From positions 2,096,677 through 2,160,676 of the forward strand of contig CP091242.1 of the NCBI GenBank assembly GCA_027627705.1: a stretch of DNA of 64,000 bases. Reading direction: 5' to 3'. Shown one piece after another: positions 19,302 through 28,239 of the stretch. The notes under the pieces were generated by a model. The model worked only from the letters and a program-made list of their open reading frames with translations, ran no database searches and was not told the origin of the DNA. A program made the translations under genes and the position numbers. The number at the start of each line of letters is the position of its first letter. Positions within the stretch are counted from its first letter, which is position 1. This DNA is from Hyphomonadaceae bacterium BL14 (lineage in GTDB: Bacteria > Pseudomonadota > Alphaproteobacteria > Caulobacterales > Maricaulaceae).

Positions 19302-20026
19302 GGCAGATCTCCCTCGGACGGGCGGGCGGGATGGCCGGTCAGCTCATAGCGTTCGCCGGCATAGGTCAGGCGGGCCGCCGACGCGACGCGCCCCGCCGAC
19401 CAGGTGCGCCGGCGGATTTCCAGACAGGCTGCGCCCGGCGGCAAGGACAGCTGGCGCGCCAGGACCGGTCCGGCATTGATGGCGCGCACAGTGTGCTCAA
19501 TGTCCTGCAGCGGCGCGGCGCGGGTCAGGAAGGCGTAGGTGGTGGTGCGCGCGAAATCGGCCTCGGCGGCACCTTTGGCCAGCGCCGGATCAATCAGCCG
19601 GTCCTCGATCAGCAACGGCTCCTCGCCCCGCAAATGCCGGATCACCACGCGCAAGAGTTTCAAGCCCGGATCGGCGGCGAACAGGGAGGCCGCGCGGGCG
19701 CTGGCGCTGATGGTGGCGTGGCTGAGCACCTGCATGCTGTGGGGCGCATTCCCGCCGGCCAGCTCCTCGGCAATGTCGCGCAGGGCCAGCAGGGCACCCG
19801 CGGCGCGCGGCGGGGCCACATAGCTGCCCGATCCGGCGCGCCGGGTGATGATCCCCTCGTCGCGCAGCTCGTTCAGCGCCCGGTTGGCCGTCATGCGCGC
19901 TACACCCAGCGCCCGCACCAGTTCGGGCTCGGACGGCGCGCGTTCACCCGGTTTGAGCGCGCCCGAGGCGATGAGGTCGAGCACGTGCCGCTTGACCTGC
20001 TGATAGAGCGGGGCGGAGGCTTTCAT
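19298..20026 (-). CDS. hutC: Histidine-utilisation repressor HutC
   Basis: A 242-residue GntR-family regulator of the HutC subfamily. The winged-helix domain covers about residues 1-70 ([54 protein letters not shown]), and the ligand-binding UTRA domain follows (to [13 protein letters not shown]). It binds urocanate in known systems and represses hut genes until urocanate builds up. It overlaps hutI upstream and hutU downstream by 4 bp each. A matching operator lies before hutI. Confidence 0.92.
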
Positions 20027-21246
20027 GGCTGCAGCGCCTCGCCCGCCAGGATCAGCCGCTCCGGACCGGGAAGACCGATCCAGTAGGCGATGGCGGCCGG
20101 CTGCGGCACGTCCCAGACGGCGATGTCGGCGGCGAGGCCTTCGCGCAGCATGCCGCACTCGTGATCCACGCCCATGGCGGCCGCACCGTGCCGTGTCATG
20201 CCCGCCAGCGCTTCGGCCGGCGTCAGGCCGAACAGGGTGCAGCCCATATTCATGGCCAGCGGCGCCGATACCAGCGGCGAAGAGCCGGGATTGAGATCGG
20301 TGGCGAGGGCGATGGGGATGTTCAGCTCGCGCAGGAGGTCCATGGGCGGCAGGCGCGTTTCCTTCAGCGCATAAAAGGCGCCAGGCAGCAGCACGGCCAC
20401 GGTCCCGGCATCGGCCATGGCGCGGGCGCTGTCTTCAGACAGGTATTCCAGATGGTCCGCTGACAGCGCGCGATGATGCGCGGCCAGCGCCGCGCCGCCC
20501 TGATCGGACAATTGCTCCGCATGGAGACGGACCGGCAGACCCAGCGCAATCGCGGCCTCCAGCATGGTGTTGGTCTCTTGCAGCGTGAAGCCGATCGTGT
20601 CGCAGAACGCATCCACGGCATCGACCAGGCCTTCGGCGTGGAGGGCGGGCAGCACCTCGTCCGCCATGAGGCGCACATAATCGGCGCGGCGGTCCTCATA
20701 CTCCGGGGGGATGGCGTGGAGGCCCAGAAACGTCCGCCGCAGCCGGACCCCGGCGCGCCGGGCGGCCTCACCCGCCGCCAGCAGCATGGCGCGTTCGGTG
20801 TTGAGGTCCAGGCCATAGCCCGACTTGATCTCCACACTGCCCACGCCGCTGCGCATGAGCAGGCGGATGCGCGCTTCAGCCGTCTGCACCAGCATCTTCA
20901 GGCTGGCGGCGCGCGTCGCGGCGACGGTTGAACGTATGCCGCCGCCGGCGCGGGCGATCTCTTCATAGCTCGCCCCGGACAGGCGCTGCTCAAACTCGCC
21001 CGAGCGGTCGCCGGCAAACACCAGATGGGTGTGGCAATCGACCAGGGCCGGCGTGATCCAGCGTCCATCGAGATCCACGCGGGCGGCGCCTTCGGCCCGC
21101 TCCGCAGGCAAGTCCGCTTCGGGCCCGATCCAGGCGATGCGGCCGTTTTCAGCCAGTACGCAGGCATCCTCGATCGCGCCCCAGACGCCCGGCAGGGCCG
21201 GGTCCAGGGTGGCGGCGTGGCAGGCGTGAAACAGGGTGCGGGACAT
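20023..21246 (-). CDS. hutI: Imidazolonepropionase
   Basis: A 407-residue metal-dependent amidohydrolase that opens the imidazolone ring to N-formiminoglutamate. The metal-binding D-C-H-T-H-L-V-F-A-G-D-R motif follows a short beta domain, and ATDLNPGSSPL carries a further metal ligand. I start at ATG 21246; TTG 21255 is in frame too, but neither has a strong ribosome-binding site. It is the first gene of the hutICUH operon, divergent from hutG. Confidence 0.95.
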   Translation of the reverse strand: MSRTLFHACHAATLDPALPGVWGAIEDACVLAENGRIAWIGPEADLPAERAEGAARVDLDGRWITPALVDCHTHLVFAGDRSGEFEQRLSGASYEEIARAGGGIRSTVAATRAASLKMLVQTAEARIRLLMRSGVGSVEIKSGYGLDLNTERAMLLAAGEAARRAGVRLRRTFLGLHAIPPEYEDRRADYVRLMADEVLPALHAEGLVDAVDAFCDTIGFTLQETNTMLEAAIALGLPVRLHAEQLSDQGGAALAAHHRALSADHLEYLSEDSARAMADAGTVAVLLPGAFYALKETRLPPMDLLRELNIPIALATDLNPGSSPLVSAPLAMNMGCTLFGLTPAEALAGMTRHGAAAMGVDHECGMLREGLAADIAVWDVPQPAAIAYWIGLPGPERLILAGEALQP

Positions 21247-21256
21247 GGGGACCAAC

Positions 21257-21285
21257 TTGTCTATACAGCTTCATCCTGCTACAAA
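21257..21285 (+). promoter_or_regulatory. Candidate hutG promoter with overlapping HutC-like operator
   Basis: A -35-like TTGTCT (21257-21262), 17-bp spacer and -10-like TACAAA (21280-21285) point towards hutG. TGTCTATACA at 21258-21267 is a palindrome with one mismatch, close to the TGTATATACA-type HutC/GntR site, and it overlaps the -35. It also lies 11 bp before the divergent hutI start. Binding by HutC would repress both arms; this is inference. Confidence 0.5.
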
Positions 21286-21332
21286 CGGATACGAGAATCC
21301 ACCCCGTCACGCCCACCCGTTCGGAGGCTGTC

Positions 21333-22250
21333 ATGAGCGCGCCAAACCCGGTTTCGGAGTGCCGCTCCTGGCGGTCGGCGGCGGACCTGCTGGGCGATCA
21401 TCCAGGCGCGCGCGCCGCCCTTCTGGGCGCGCCCCTGGCCGAGGGCTCGCTGACGCCGGGGCGCTGCGATCTGGCGCCGGGCATCATTCGCGAGACGCTC
21501 AAACGCTTTTCCACCTACGATCTGGAGACCGGCCTCGGGCTTGACGGGCTGAGCGTACACGATGCGGGCGATGTCGCGCTCAAATGCGTCAGGCCTGCGG
21601 ATGCGTTTGTGCCGGTGCGCGACGCGGCCGCCGCGCTGACGGCGCGCCATGAACTGGTGATCCTCCTGGGCGGCAATAACGCGGTCACCCGTCCCGGCGT
21701 GCACGCGCTGGGCGATCTGTCGCGCACCGGCCTCATCACGCTGGATGCGCATTTCGATCTGCGAGACACCGATTGCGGGCTGCTCAACGGCAATCCGGTG
21801 CGCGCTTTGCTCGAAGACGGGCTGGCAGGGGCGAACATCACCCAGATCGGGCTCGCCCCCTTCGCCAATACGCGGCGCATGCATGATGTAGCGCGCGAGG
21901 CCGGGATCCGCGTTCACACCCTGGCCGATGTGCGCGCACGCGGCATTGAGGCGGTGGTGAGTGAGGCGCTGGAGCGGCTGTCGGCGCGCTGCGATGTCAT
22001 CGCAGCCGATTTCGACATCGACGTGATTGACCGCGCCCAGTGCCCCGGCGCGCCCGGTGCACGGCCCGGCGGCCTGCCGGTACAGGATTTCTTCACCGCC
22101 GCCCGCCGGATCGCCGTCCACCCCAAGGTGAAGCTCGTCGACCTCACCGAGTTCGACCCGTCGCTGGACGTGTCCTCGATCACCGCACTGACCGCCGGAC
22201 GCTGGGTGTGCGAGATTCTGGCGGGCCTGTCCGTGCGCCCTGGCGCCTAG
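21333..22250 (+). CDS. hutG: Arginase-family formimidoylglutamase
   Basis: A 305-residue ureohydrolase that probably splits N-formimino-glutamate to glutamate and formamide, finishing histidine use. The metal motifs T-L-D-A-H-F-D (third strand) and D-F-D-I-D-V-I-D (later) are intact, but the first motif reads L-G-G-N-N-A-V-T instead of the common G-G-D/G-H, so a usual His ligand is Asn. The location beside hutI makes this activity more likely than arginase or agmatinase. The final codon overlaps the stop of the next gene (CTAG). Confidence 0.8.
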   Translation: MSAPNPVSECRSWRSAADLLGDHPGARAALLGAPLAEGSLTPGRCDLAPGIIRETLKRFSTYDLETGLGLDGLSVHDAGDVALKCVRPADAFVPVRDAAAALTARHELVILLGGNNAVTRPGVHALGDLSRTGLITLDAHFDLRDTDCGLLNGNPVRALLEDGLAGANITQIGLAPFANTRRMHDVAREAGIRVHTLADVRARGIEAVVSEALERLSARCDVIAADFDIDVIDRAQCPGAPGARPGGLPVQDFFTAARRIAVHPKVKLVDLTEFDPSLDVSSITALTAGRWVCEILAGLSVRPGA

Positions 22251-23110
22251 AGCTTGTCGGGCGTCAGTCCCAGGCGGCCTGAGATCATCTTGTCGGTCAT
22301 GCGGCCGGGCAAAACGCCGAGCAGCCACTGGGTGAAGGGGTCGGGCGTCAGCACGGTGTTGAGCTTGGGTTTGGCGTCAGTCAGGGCGCGGAAAATCGCC
22401 TCGGCCACCACGTCCGGCTCCAGCCCGTCGCGGCCACGCTTGAGCATATAGAACAGGATGCGCGCCACAGCCGGGGCATAGTCGGTATGCTCGTATTGCG
22501 CCGGGTCCATCTGTTCGGCCTTGTCCCAGATCGGGGTCCGAATCGGGCCGGGATTGATGGCGACCACGTCCACGCCATAGAGCATGAGCTCGCGGCGCAG
22601 GCTCTGGGTGAAGGCCTCCATGGCGTGCTTGGAGCAGGCATAGGGTGCCATCAGGGGCGCGGCATTGAACCCCGCCACGGATGAGATATTGACAATGCGG
22701 CCCCTGGGGCCGGCATGACCGCGCACTGCGCCCAGCATCGGCGCGAACACCTGCGTGACGCGCAGCTGGCCGGTGACATTGATGTCGAGCTGGGTGGTCA
22801 TCTCCTCCACCGGCAGGTGCAGGAGCGGACCGGCCACCGCCACCCCGGCATTATTCACCAGCCCCGACAGAGGCGCGCCTGCAAGCGCCGCGCGCACCGT
22901 CTCTCCGGCCGCGCGGCAACTCTCCATATCGGTGACGTCGATCATCACCGGCGTCACCGCCTCGCCCAGCGTCTCGCTCAGGCGCCGGGCATCGGTCTCT
23001 TTGCGCACCCCGGCAAAGACCCGCCAGCCTTTGCCCGCCAGATACTCCGCCGCCGCATACCCGATCCCGGTGGACGCCCCGGTTATGGCAACGCTGTTCG
23101 GTCCGCTCAT
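22247..23110 (-). CDS. Short-chain dehydrogenase/reductase
   Basis: A 287-residue SDR of the classical type. It has T-G-A-S-T-G-I-G near residue 10, V-N-N-A-G-V, a Ser in INISS-type NISSVAG, and Y-A-C-S-K as the Tyr-Lys pair. The C-terminal part is longer than in the 250-residue forms. The start has an AGGGGGAATC-type leader. The stop shares a CTAG with that of hutG, so the two transcripts would overlap tail to tail. Substrate unknown; there is no sign it belongs to the hut pathway. Confidence 0.82.
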   Translation of the reverse strand: MSGPNSVAITGASTGIGYAAAEYLAGKGWRVFAGVRKETDARRLSETLGEAVTPVMIDVTDMESCRAAGETVRAALAGAPLSGLVNNAGVAVAGPLLHLPVEEMTTQLDINVTGQLRVTQVFAPMLGAVRGHAGPRGRIVNISSVAGFNAAPLMAPYACSKHAMEAFTQSLRRELMLYGVDVVAINPGPIRTPIWDKAEQMDPAQYEHTDYAPAVARILFYMLKRGRDGLEPDVVAEAIFRALTDAKPKLNTVLTPDPFTQWLLGVLPGRMTDKMISGRLGLTPDKL

Positions 23111-23225
23111 GAGCGATTCCCCCTGATGTGTGCGCCAGACAGTGGCGCGGTGTGGGGCGGGTGGTCAATCGGGGGGTGGCGGAGGGTGGGGCGAGCATTT
23201 GGCGTTCTTATGCAGCGCCGATGCG

Positions 23226-23253
23226 TTGACCTGAAGGCCGCGCGGAGTAATGT
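23226..23253 (+). promoter_or_regulatory. Candidate sdh operon promoter
   Basis: TTGACC (23226-23231), 16-bp spacer and TAATGT (23248-23253) form a sigma-70-like promoter 73 bp before the sdhC start. The gap before it (23111-23225) is G-rich without other signals I recognise. Confidence 0.45.
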
Positions 23254-23326
23254 CACGCGCGAGTTCCGACCCCGTGTGCGCTGCGCCGTCCGGCGCATCG
23301 CTGCACCAAGCTGATCGAGGGCCCGC

Positions 23327-23731
23327 ATGGCCAAACCTTCCGCCGCCAACCGGCCTCTCTCCCCTCATGTTTCGATCTGGCGCTGGCATGCCACCATGGC
23401 GTCTTCGATCGCGCACCGCATGAGCGGGGTGGTCAATTATCTTGGCGCGGTGCTGGTCACGGTGTGGCTTGCCGCCCTGGCCGGCGGGCCGGAGGCGTAC
23501 AGCGTTGTCGAGGCGCTGATGGCCGGACCGCTGGGCATGCTGGTGATCCTGGCCCTGATCGGCTTCACCCTGTCGCTCACCTACCACATGCTCAACGGCA
23601 TCCGGCATCTGGCCTGGGACATGGGCCGTGGCTTTGACCCCAAGGGCTCCAATCGGCGCTCCATCCTGATTTTTGCCGGCGCGGCGGTGATCACGGCCGC
23701 GATCTGGGTTCTGGCCGGAGGGCTTGTCTGA
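23327..23731 (+). CDS. sdhC: Succinate dehydrogenase cytochrome b556 subunit
   Basis: A 134-residue membrane anchor of complex II. It has three hydrophobic helices, the N-terminal R-P-L-S-P-H-V-S-I-W-R-W motif, S-I-A-H-R-M-S-G (quinone/heme region) and the heme-binding His in LTYHMLNGIRHLAWD. It passes electrons from the iron-sulfur subunit to ubiquinone. The stop overlaps the sdhD start by one base. It is the first gene of sdhCDAB. Confidence 0.95.
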   Translation: MAKPSAANRPLSPHVSIWRWHATMASSIAHRMSGVVNYLGAVLVTVWLAALAGGPEAYSVVEALMAGPLGMLVILALIGFTLSLTYHMLNGIRHLAWDMGRGFDPKGSNRRSILIFAGAAVITAAIWVLAGGLV

Positions 23732-24108
23732 TGGGTGATCTGCGCACGCCGCTCTCGCGCGCCAAGGGTCTGGGCGCTGCCAAGTCCGGGTCTGGTCATT
23801 TCATCGCCCAGCGCGTGTCCGCCGTGGCGCTGATCGTGCTGATCCCGGTCTTTGTATGGATGATCGCGCGCCTGCCTGACCTGAACTACGACGCTGCGCG
23901 CACCCTTTTCGCCAGCCCGCTGGGCGCGCTTGTGGTGCTGCTGACGCTGACAGCGGCATTTTATCACATGCGCCTGGGTCTCCAGGTGGTGATCGAGGAC
24001 TATATCGAAGCCCCTGTCACCCGCGCCGGCCTGTTGATCCTCAACACGCTTTTCACCGCAGGCCTGTGGCTGACAGCGCTTTATTCGATCCTTGTGATCG
24101 CGGCATAG
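23731..24108 (+). CDS. sdhD: Succinate dehydrogenase membrane anchor subunit
   Basis: A 125-residue partner of SdhC with three helices. The family motif [17 protein letters not shown] and the heme-ligand region [17 protein letters not shown] are clear. It completes the quinone and heme b site. It overlaps sdhC by one base and lies 13 bp before sdhA, as in most alphaproteobacteria. Confidence 0.94.
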   Translation: MGDLRTPLSRAKGLGAAKSGSGHFIAQRVSAVALIVLIPVFVWMIARLPDLNYDAARTLFASPLGALVVLLTLTAAFYHMRLGLQVVIEDYIEAPVTRAGLLILNTLFTAGLWLTALYSILVIAA

Positions 24109-24121
24109 GAGTCGCCTGTCC

Positions 24122-25912
24122 ATGACTGGCTATAAGTGGATTGACCATACGTATGACGTTGTTGTCGTGGGCGCGGGCGGGTCGGGCCTGCGCGCGGCGC
24201 TGGGCGCGGCCCAGGCCGGGCTGAAAACGGCGTGCATCTCCAAGGTCTTCCCTACGCGCTCGCACACCGTGGCCGCCCAGGGCGGTATTTCGGCGAGCCT
24301 TGGCAATATGGGCCAGGACGACTGGCGCTGGCACATGTACGACACCGTGAAGGGGTCGGACTGGCTGGGCGACCAGGATGCCATTGAATATCTCTGCCGC
24401 GAGGCACCCGCCGCCGTGTACGAGCTGGAGCACTGGGGCGTGCCCTTCTCGCGCACGGAGGACGGCAAGATCTATCAGCGCGCCTTTGGCGGCATGACGC
24501 GCAATTATGGCGAAGGCCCGGTGCAGCGCACCTGCGCGGCCGCCGACCGGACCGGTCACGCCATTCTGCACACGCTCTACGGCCAGTCCCTGCGCCACTC
24601 GACCGAGTTCTTCATCGAGTATTTCGCGCTGGACCTGATCATGGATGATGACGGTGCCTGCCGCGGCGTCACAGCCTGGAAGCTGGATGACGGCACGCTG
24701 CACCGCTTCCGCGCCCAGAAGACGATCCTGGCCACGGGCGGCTATGGCCGCGCCTATTTCTCCGCCACCTCGGCGCATACCTGCACCGGGGACGGCAACG
24801 CCATGGTGCTGCGCGCCGGCCTGCCGCTGCAGGACATGGAGTTTGTCCAGTTCCACCCCACCGGCATTTACGGCGCGGGCTGCCTGATCACTGAAGGTGC
24901 GCGAGGCGAAGGCGGGTATCTCACGAACTCCGAAGGCGAGCGCTTCATGGAGCGCTACGCCCCCAACGCCAAGGATCTGGCCAGCCGCGATGTGGTCAGC
25001 CGGTCCATGACCATGGAAATTCGCGACGGGCGCGGGGTCGGTCCGAACAAGGACCATATCTTCCTGCACCTCGATCACCTGGACCCGAAAATCCTGCACG
25101 AGCGCCTGCCGGGCATTTCGGAAAGCGCCAAGGTGTTCGCGGGCGTGGACGTGACCCGCGCGCCGATCCCGGTTCTGCCCACCGTGCACTACAATATGGG
25201 CGGCATCCCGACCAATTATCACGGCGAGGTTCTGACCAAGGCCCATGGCGATCCCGATACAGTGGTGCCGGGCCTGATGGCGGTGGGCGAGGCAGCTTGC
25301 GTCTCGGTGCACGGGGCCAATCGTCTGGGCTCCAACTCGCTCATTGATCTGGTGGTGTTCGGCCGCGCGGCGGGCCTGCGCTGCGGTGCAACGGTCGAGG
25401 CCGGTGCCCGCCAGCCCGACCTGCTGGCGAAGGCGGGTGAGGACACGCTGGCGCGCTTTGACCGCCTGCGCCACGCCCATGGCGATACGCCGACCGCGTC
25501 CCTGCGCCTCGACATGCAGCGGGCCATGCAGGAAAACTGCGCCGTGTTCCGCACCCAGGAAGTTCTGGACGAGGGCGTCGCGCGCATCGCGCAGGTGCAT
25601 CAGGGCGCAGCCGATATCCGTATCTCCGACCGCTCGATGATCTGGAATACAGATCTGGTCGAGGCGCTGGAGTTCGACAATCTGGTCGCCCAGGCCGCCG
25701 TGACGGTGGGATCGGCCGCTGCGCGCACCGAAAGCCGCGGTGCACACGCGCGCGAGGACTATCCCGACCGCGACGATGCGAAGTGGATGAAGCACACGCT
25801 CGCCTGGTTTGACGATGCCACCGGCAAGGTGTCACTGGGCGACCGCCCGGTGCACGAATACACCTTGTCCAACGACATCGCCTATATCGAGCCGAAAGCT
25901 CGGGTCTACTAG
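24122..25912 (+). CDS. sdhA: Succinate dehydrogenase flavoprotein subunit
   Basis: A 596-residue FAD-containing subunit that oxidises succinate to fumarate. The FAD-binding [17 protein letters not shown] is near the start, followed by S-H-T-V-A-A-Q-G-G (His for the covalent flavin link) and the active-site region with [21 protein letters not shown]. The C-terminal half has the usual helical domain and [18 protein letters not shown]. Length and order are normal. Confidence 0.97.
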   Translation: MTGYKWIDHTYDVVVVGAGGSGLRAALGAAQAGLKTACISKVFPTRSHTVAAQGGISASLGNMGQDDWRWHMYDTVKGSDWLGDQDAIEYLCREAPAAVYELEHWGVPFSRTEDGKIYQRAFGGMTRNYGEGPVQRTCAAADRTGHAILHTLYGQSLRHSTEFFIEYFALDLIMDDDGACRGVTAWKLDDGTLHRFRAQKTILATGGYGRAYFSATSAHTCTGDGNAMVLRAGLPLQDMEFVQFHPTGIYGAGCLITEGARGEGGYLTNSEGERFMERYAPNAKDLASRDVVSRSMTMEIRDGRGVGPNKDHIFLHLDHLDPKILHERLPGISESAKVFAGVDVTRAPIPVLPTVHYNMGGIPTNYHGEVLTKAHGDPDTVVPGLMAVGEAACVSVHGANRLGSNSLIDLVVFGRAAGLRCGATVEAGARQPDLLAKAGEDTLARFDRLRHAHGDTPTASLRLDMQRAMQENCAVFRTQEVLDEGVARIAQVHQGAADIRISDRSMIWNTDLVEALEFDNLVAQAAVTVGSAAARTESRGAHAREDYPDRDDAKWMKHTLAWFDDATGKVSLGDRPVHEYTLSNDIAYIEPKARVY

Positions 25913-25939
25913 ACCGCTCGCAAACAGGACACGACACTG

Positions 25940-26725
25940 ATGGTCCAGCTCACCCTGCCGCAGAACTCGAAAGTCAAAAAGGGCAAGACCTGGCCCAAGC
26001 CGGAAGGCTCGGACGCCAAGGCGCTGCGCGAGTTCAAGGTCTACCGCTATGACCCGGACCTGGGCGAGAATCCGCGCTGGGACACGTATTACGTGGATAC
26101 GTCCAAATGCGGCCCGATGATTCTGGACGCGCTGTTCTTCATCAAGAACGAGATCGATTCCTCCCTCGCCTTCCGGCGCTCCTGCCGGGAGGGGATTTGC
26201 GGCTCGTGCTCGATGAATATCGCCGGGCGCAATACCATTGCCTGTACCAAGGGCATTGACGAGCATGACGGCGTGATCTCCATCGCGCCGCTGCCACACC
26301 AGCCTGTGATCAAGGATCTGGTGCCCGACCTCACCCATTTCTTCGCCCAGCTGACCAGCATCCAGCCCTGGCTGAAAACCGAAACGCCCACACCCCAGGG
26401 CGAATGGCGCCAGAGCCCTGAAGACCGCGAGAAGCTGGACGGGCTTTATGAGTGCATTTTGTGCGCCTGCTGCAGCACCGCCTGCCCGTCCTACTGGTGG
26501 AATTCGGAAAAATATCTGGGGCCGGCCGCGCTGCTGCAGGCCTATCGCTGGATCGCCGACAGCCGCGACGAAGCCACGGGCGAGCGCTTGGACGAACTGG
26601 AAGACCCGTTCAAGCTCTATCGCTGCCACACCATCATGAACTGCGCCCAGGTCTGCCCCAAGAGTCTGAACCCGGCCAAGGCCATCGGCCACATCAAGGA
26701 ATTGATGGTCGAACGCCAGACCTGA
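25940..26725 (+). CDS. sdhB: Succinate dehydrogenase iron-sulfur subunit
   Basis: A 261-residue subunit with three iron-sulfur clusters. The [2Fe-2S] cysteines are in [12 protein letters not shown] with a later Cys, and the [4Fe-4S] and [3Fe-4S] clusters use [16 protein letters not shown] and [17 protein letters not shown]. It carries electrons from SdhA to the membrane anchors. It is the last gene of the operon; creD starts 71 bp further on. Confidence 0.97.
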   Translation: MVQLTLPQNSKVKKGKTWPKPEGSDAKALREFKVYRYDPDLGENPRWDTYYVDTSKCGPMILDALFFIKNEIDSSLAFRRSCREGICGSCSMNIAGRNTIACTKGIDEHDGVISIAPLPHQPVIKDLVPDLTHFFAQLTSIQPWLKTETPTPQGEWRQSPEDREKLDGLYECILCACCSTACPSYWWNSEKYLGPAALLQAYRWIADSRDEATGERLDELEDPFKLYRCHTIMNCAQVCPKSLNPAKAIGHIKELMVERQT

Positions 26726-26796
26726 CCGGAGCTGCCTTCATTTTTCCCCATTCGGTGCGCCAGATGCGCATCTCACCGGACAGGGGATGATGACAG

Positions 26797-28179
26797 ATGA
26801 CTGCAACCGCCACGCTGGGCCGTTCGCTGGGGCTAAAACTCTTGCTGGTCGGCGCCCTCGTGCTGGCGCTGGGCATTCCGTTGGGGATGGTCAATATCCT
26901 GGCATGGGAGCGCGAGAACCGGGCCCAGAGCGTCGCCGTTGAAGTGGGTGCCTCGGTGGGCGGGGAGCAGACCGTACGCGGTCCCTTCCTCGCCGTTCCC
27001 GTCGACACGCCCCGGGTGACCGAGACCGGCAGCGGCGAGACGCTGGTGCGGCGCGAAACCATCGACCGGCAGCTGATCATCATCTCGCCCGACCGGCTGG
27101 ACGTCTCCGCCAGCCTGGAAACCACCACGCTTCGCCGCGCGATCTATACCGTTCCGGTCTATCGCGCAGTGATCTCGCTTGATGGCGAGTTTGACCTTAC
27201 AGGCGTGGCCGCGCTGGCGCCCACGGGCGGGACCATCGCGTGGAACGAAGCACGCCTGCTGGCCACGGTGGGCGATCTGCGCGGGATCAGCGAGGATTTC
27301 CAGGCTGAGGTCAACACGCAGGACGGCCGGCTGAGCTTCGAGCCGGGCCTTCCCTTGCGCAGCACGAATGTGAATACGGCATTTTCCGGCGAGGGCATCG
27401 GCTCCAACGCGGTGAGCGCGGCGCTGACCGGGCTGGGCGAAGGCACGCGCATGACGCTGGAGGGCCGGCTGGTCATGACCGGGGCGCGATCCTTTGGCGT
27501 GCAGCCGTCAGGGCGCGAGACACGGGCGCGCCTGACCGGCGACTGGCCGCATCCCGGCTTCACCGGTGCCTATCTGCCGTCCGAGCGGGTGATCAGCGAC
27601 AGTGGTTTTGAAGCCGACTGGCTGGTGCCCTATCTGGCGCGCGGCTTTCCCGCCCGCTGGATTGAAGGCCAGGGCCACAGCCTCAATCTGGCGCGCGACG
27701 CAGTGATGACGGTCAATCTGGTCAACCCGGGCGACGGCTATGCACGCGTCGGGCGCTCGCTGAAATACGCCTTTTTCTTTGTCGGCTTCACACTTTTGAT
27801 GTTCTTCCTCATCGAATCCAGCAGCGCCCAGCGCCTGCACGCGGCCCAATACATCCTGATCGGGCTGGCCCAGGTGGTGTTCTATCTCCTCTTGCTGGCG
27901 CTGAGTGAGCATGCAGAGATCGGCGTGGCGTTCGCCAGCGCGTCAGCGGCGACTGTCGCCCTGACCGCGCTCTATGCGTGGACGGCGTTCAGGAACAATG
28001 CGCGCGGCATGCTCACCTTCGCGGCCCTGACGGTCAGTTATATTGTCCAGTTCCTGCTGGTGCTGGTGGAGGATTATGCCCTGCTCATCGGATCGGGCCT
28101 GGCGTTCATTGCGGTGGCCGCGACCATGTATGTGACCCGCAAGGTGGACTGGTATGGCGGAGTGGACAGCAAAGCCTGA
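26797..28179 (+). CDS. creD: CreD-like inner-membrane protein
   Basis: A 460-residue inner-membrane protein of the CreD family. One helix near the N-terminus (LKLLLVGALVLALGIPLGMVNILAWERENRA) precedes a large periplasmic domain with RETIDRQLIIISPDRLDVSASLE, then a cluster of about five helices at the C-terminus after GRSLKYAFFFVGFTLLMFFLIESSS. In E. coli creD is controlled by CreBC; no such regulator is in the window. The function is not well known, though overproduction affects envelope sensitivity. It follows sdhB but is probably separate. Confidence 0.85.
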   Translation: MTATATLGRSLGLKLLLVGALVLALGIPLGMVNILAWERENRAQSVAVEVGASVGGEQTVRGPFLAVPVDTPRVTETGSGETLVRRETIDRQLIIISPDRLDVSASLETTTLRRAIYTVPVYRAVISLDGEFDLTGVAALAPTGGTIAWNEARLLATVGDLRGISEDFQAEVNTQDGRLSFEPGLPLRSTNVNTAFSGEGIGSNAVSAALTGLGEGTRMTLEGRLVMTGARSFGVQPSGRETRARLTGDWPHPGFTGAYLPSERVISDSGFEADWLVPYLARGFPARWIEGQGHSLNLARDAVMTVNLVNPGDGYARVGRSLKYAFFFVGFTLLMFFLIESSSAQRLHAAQYILIGLAQVVFYLLLLALSEHAEIGVAFASASAATVALTALYAWTAFRNNARGMLTFAALTVSYIVQFLLVLVEDYALLIGSGLAFIAVAATMYVTRKVDWYGGVDSKA

Positions 28180-28239
28180 ACCGCATCCGGTTAGCCTTGC
28201 GTTTACCTTGCGGGAAGACTCCCCTGCGATCATGCAGCG

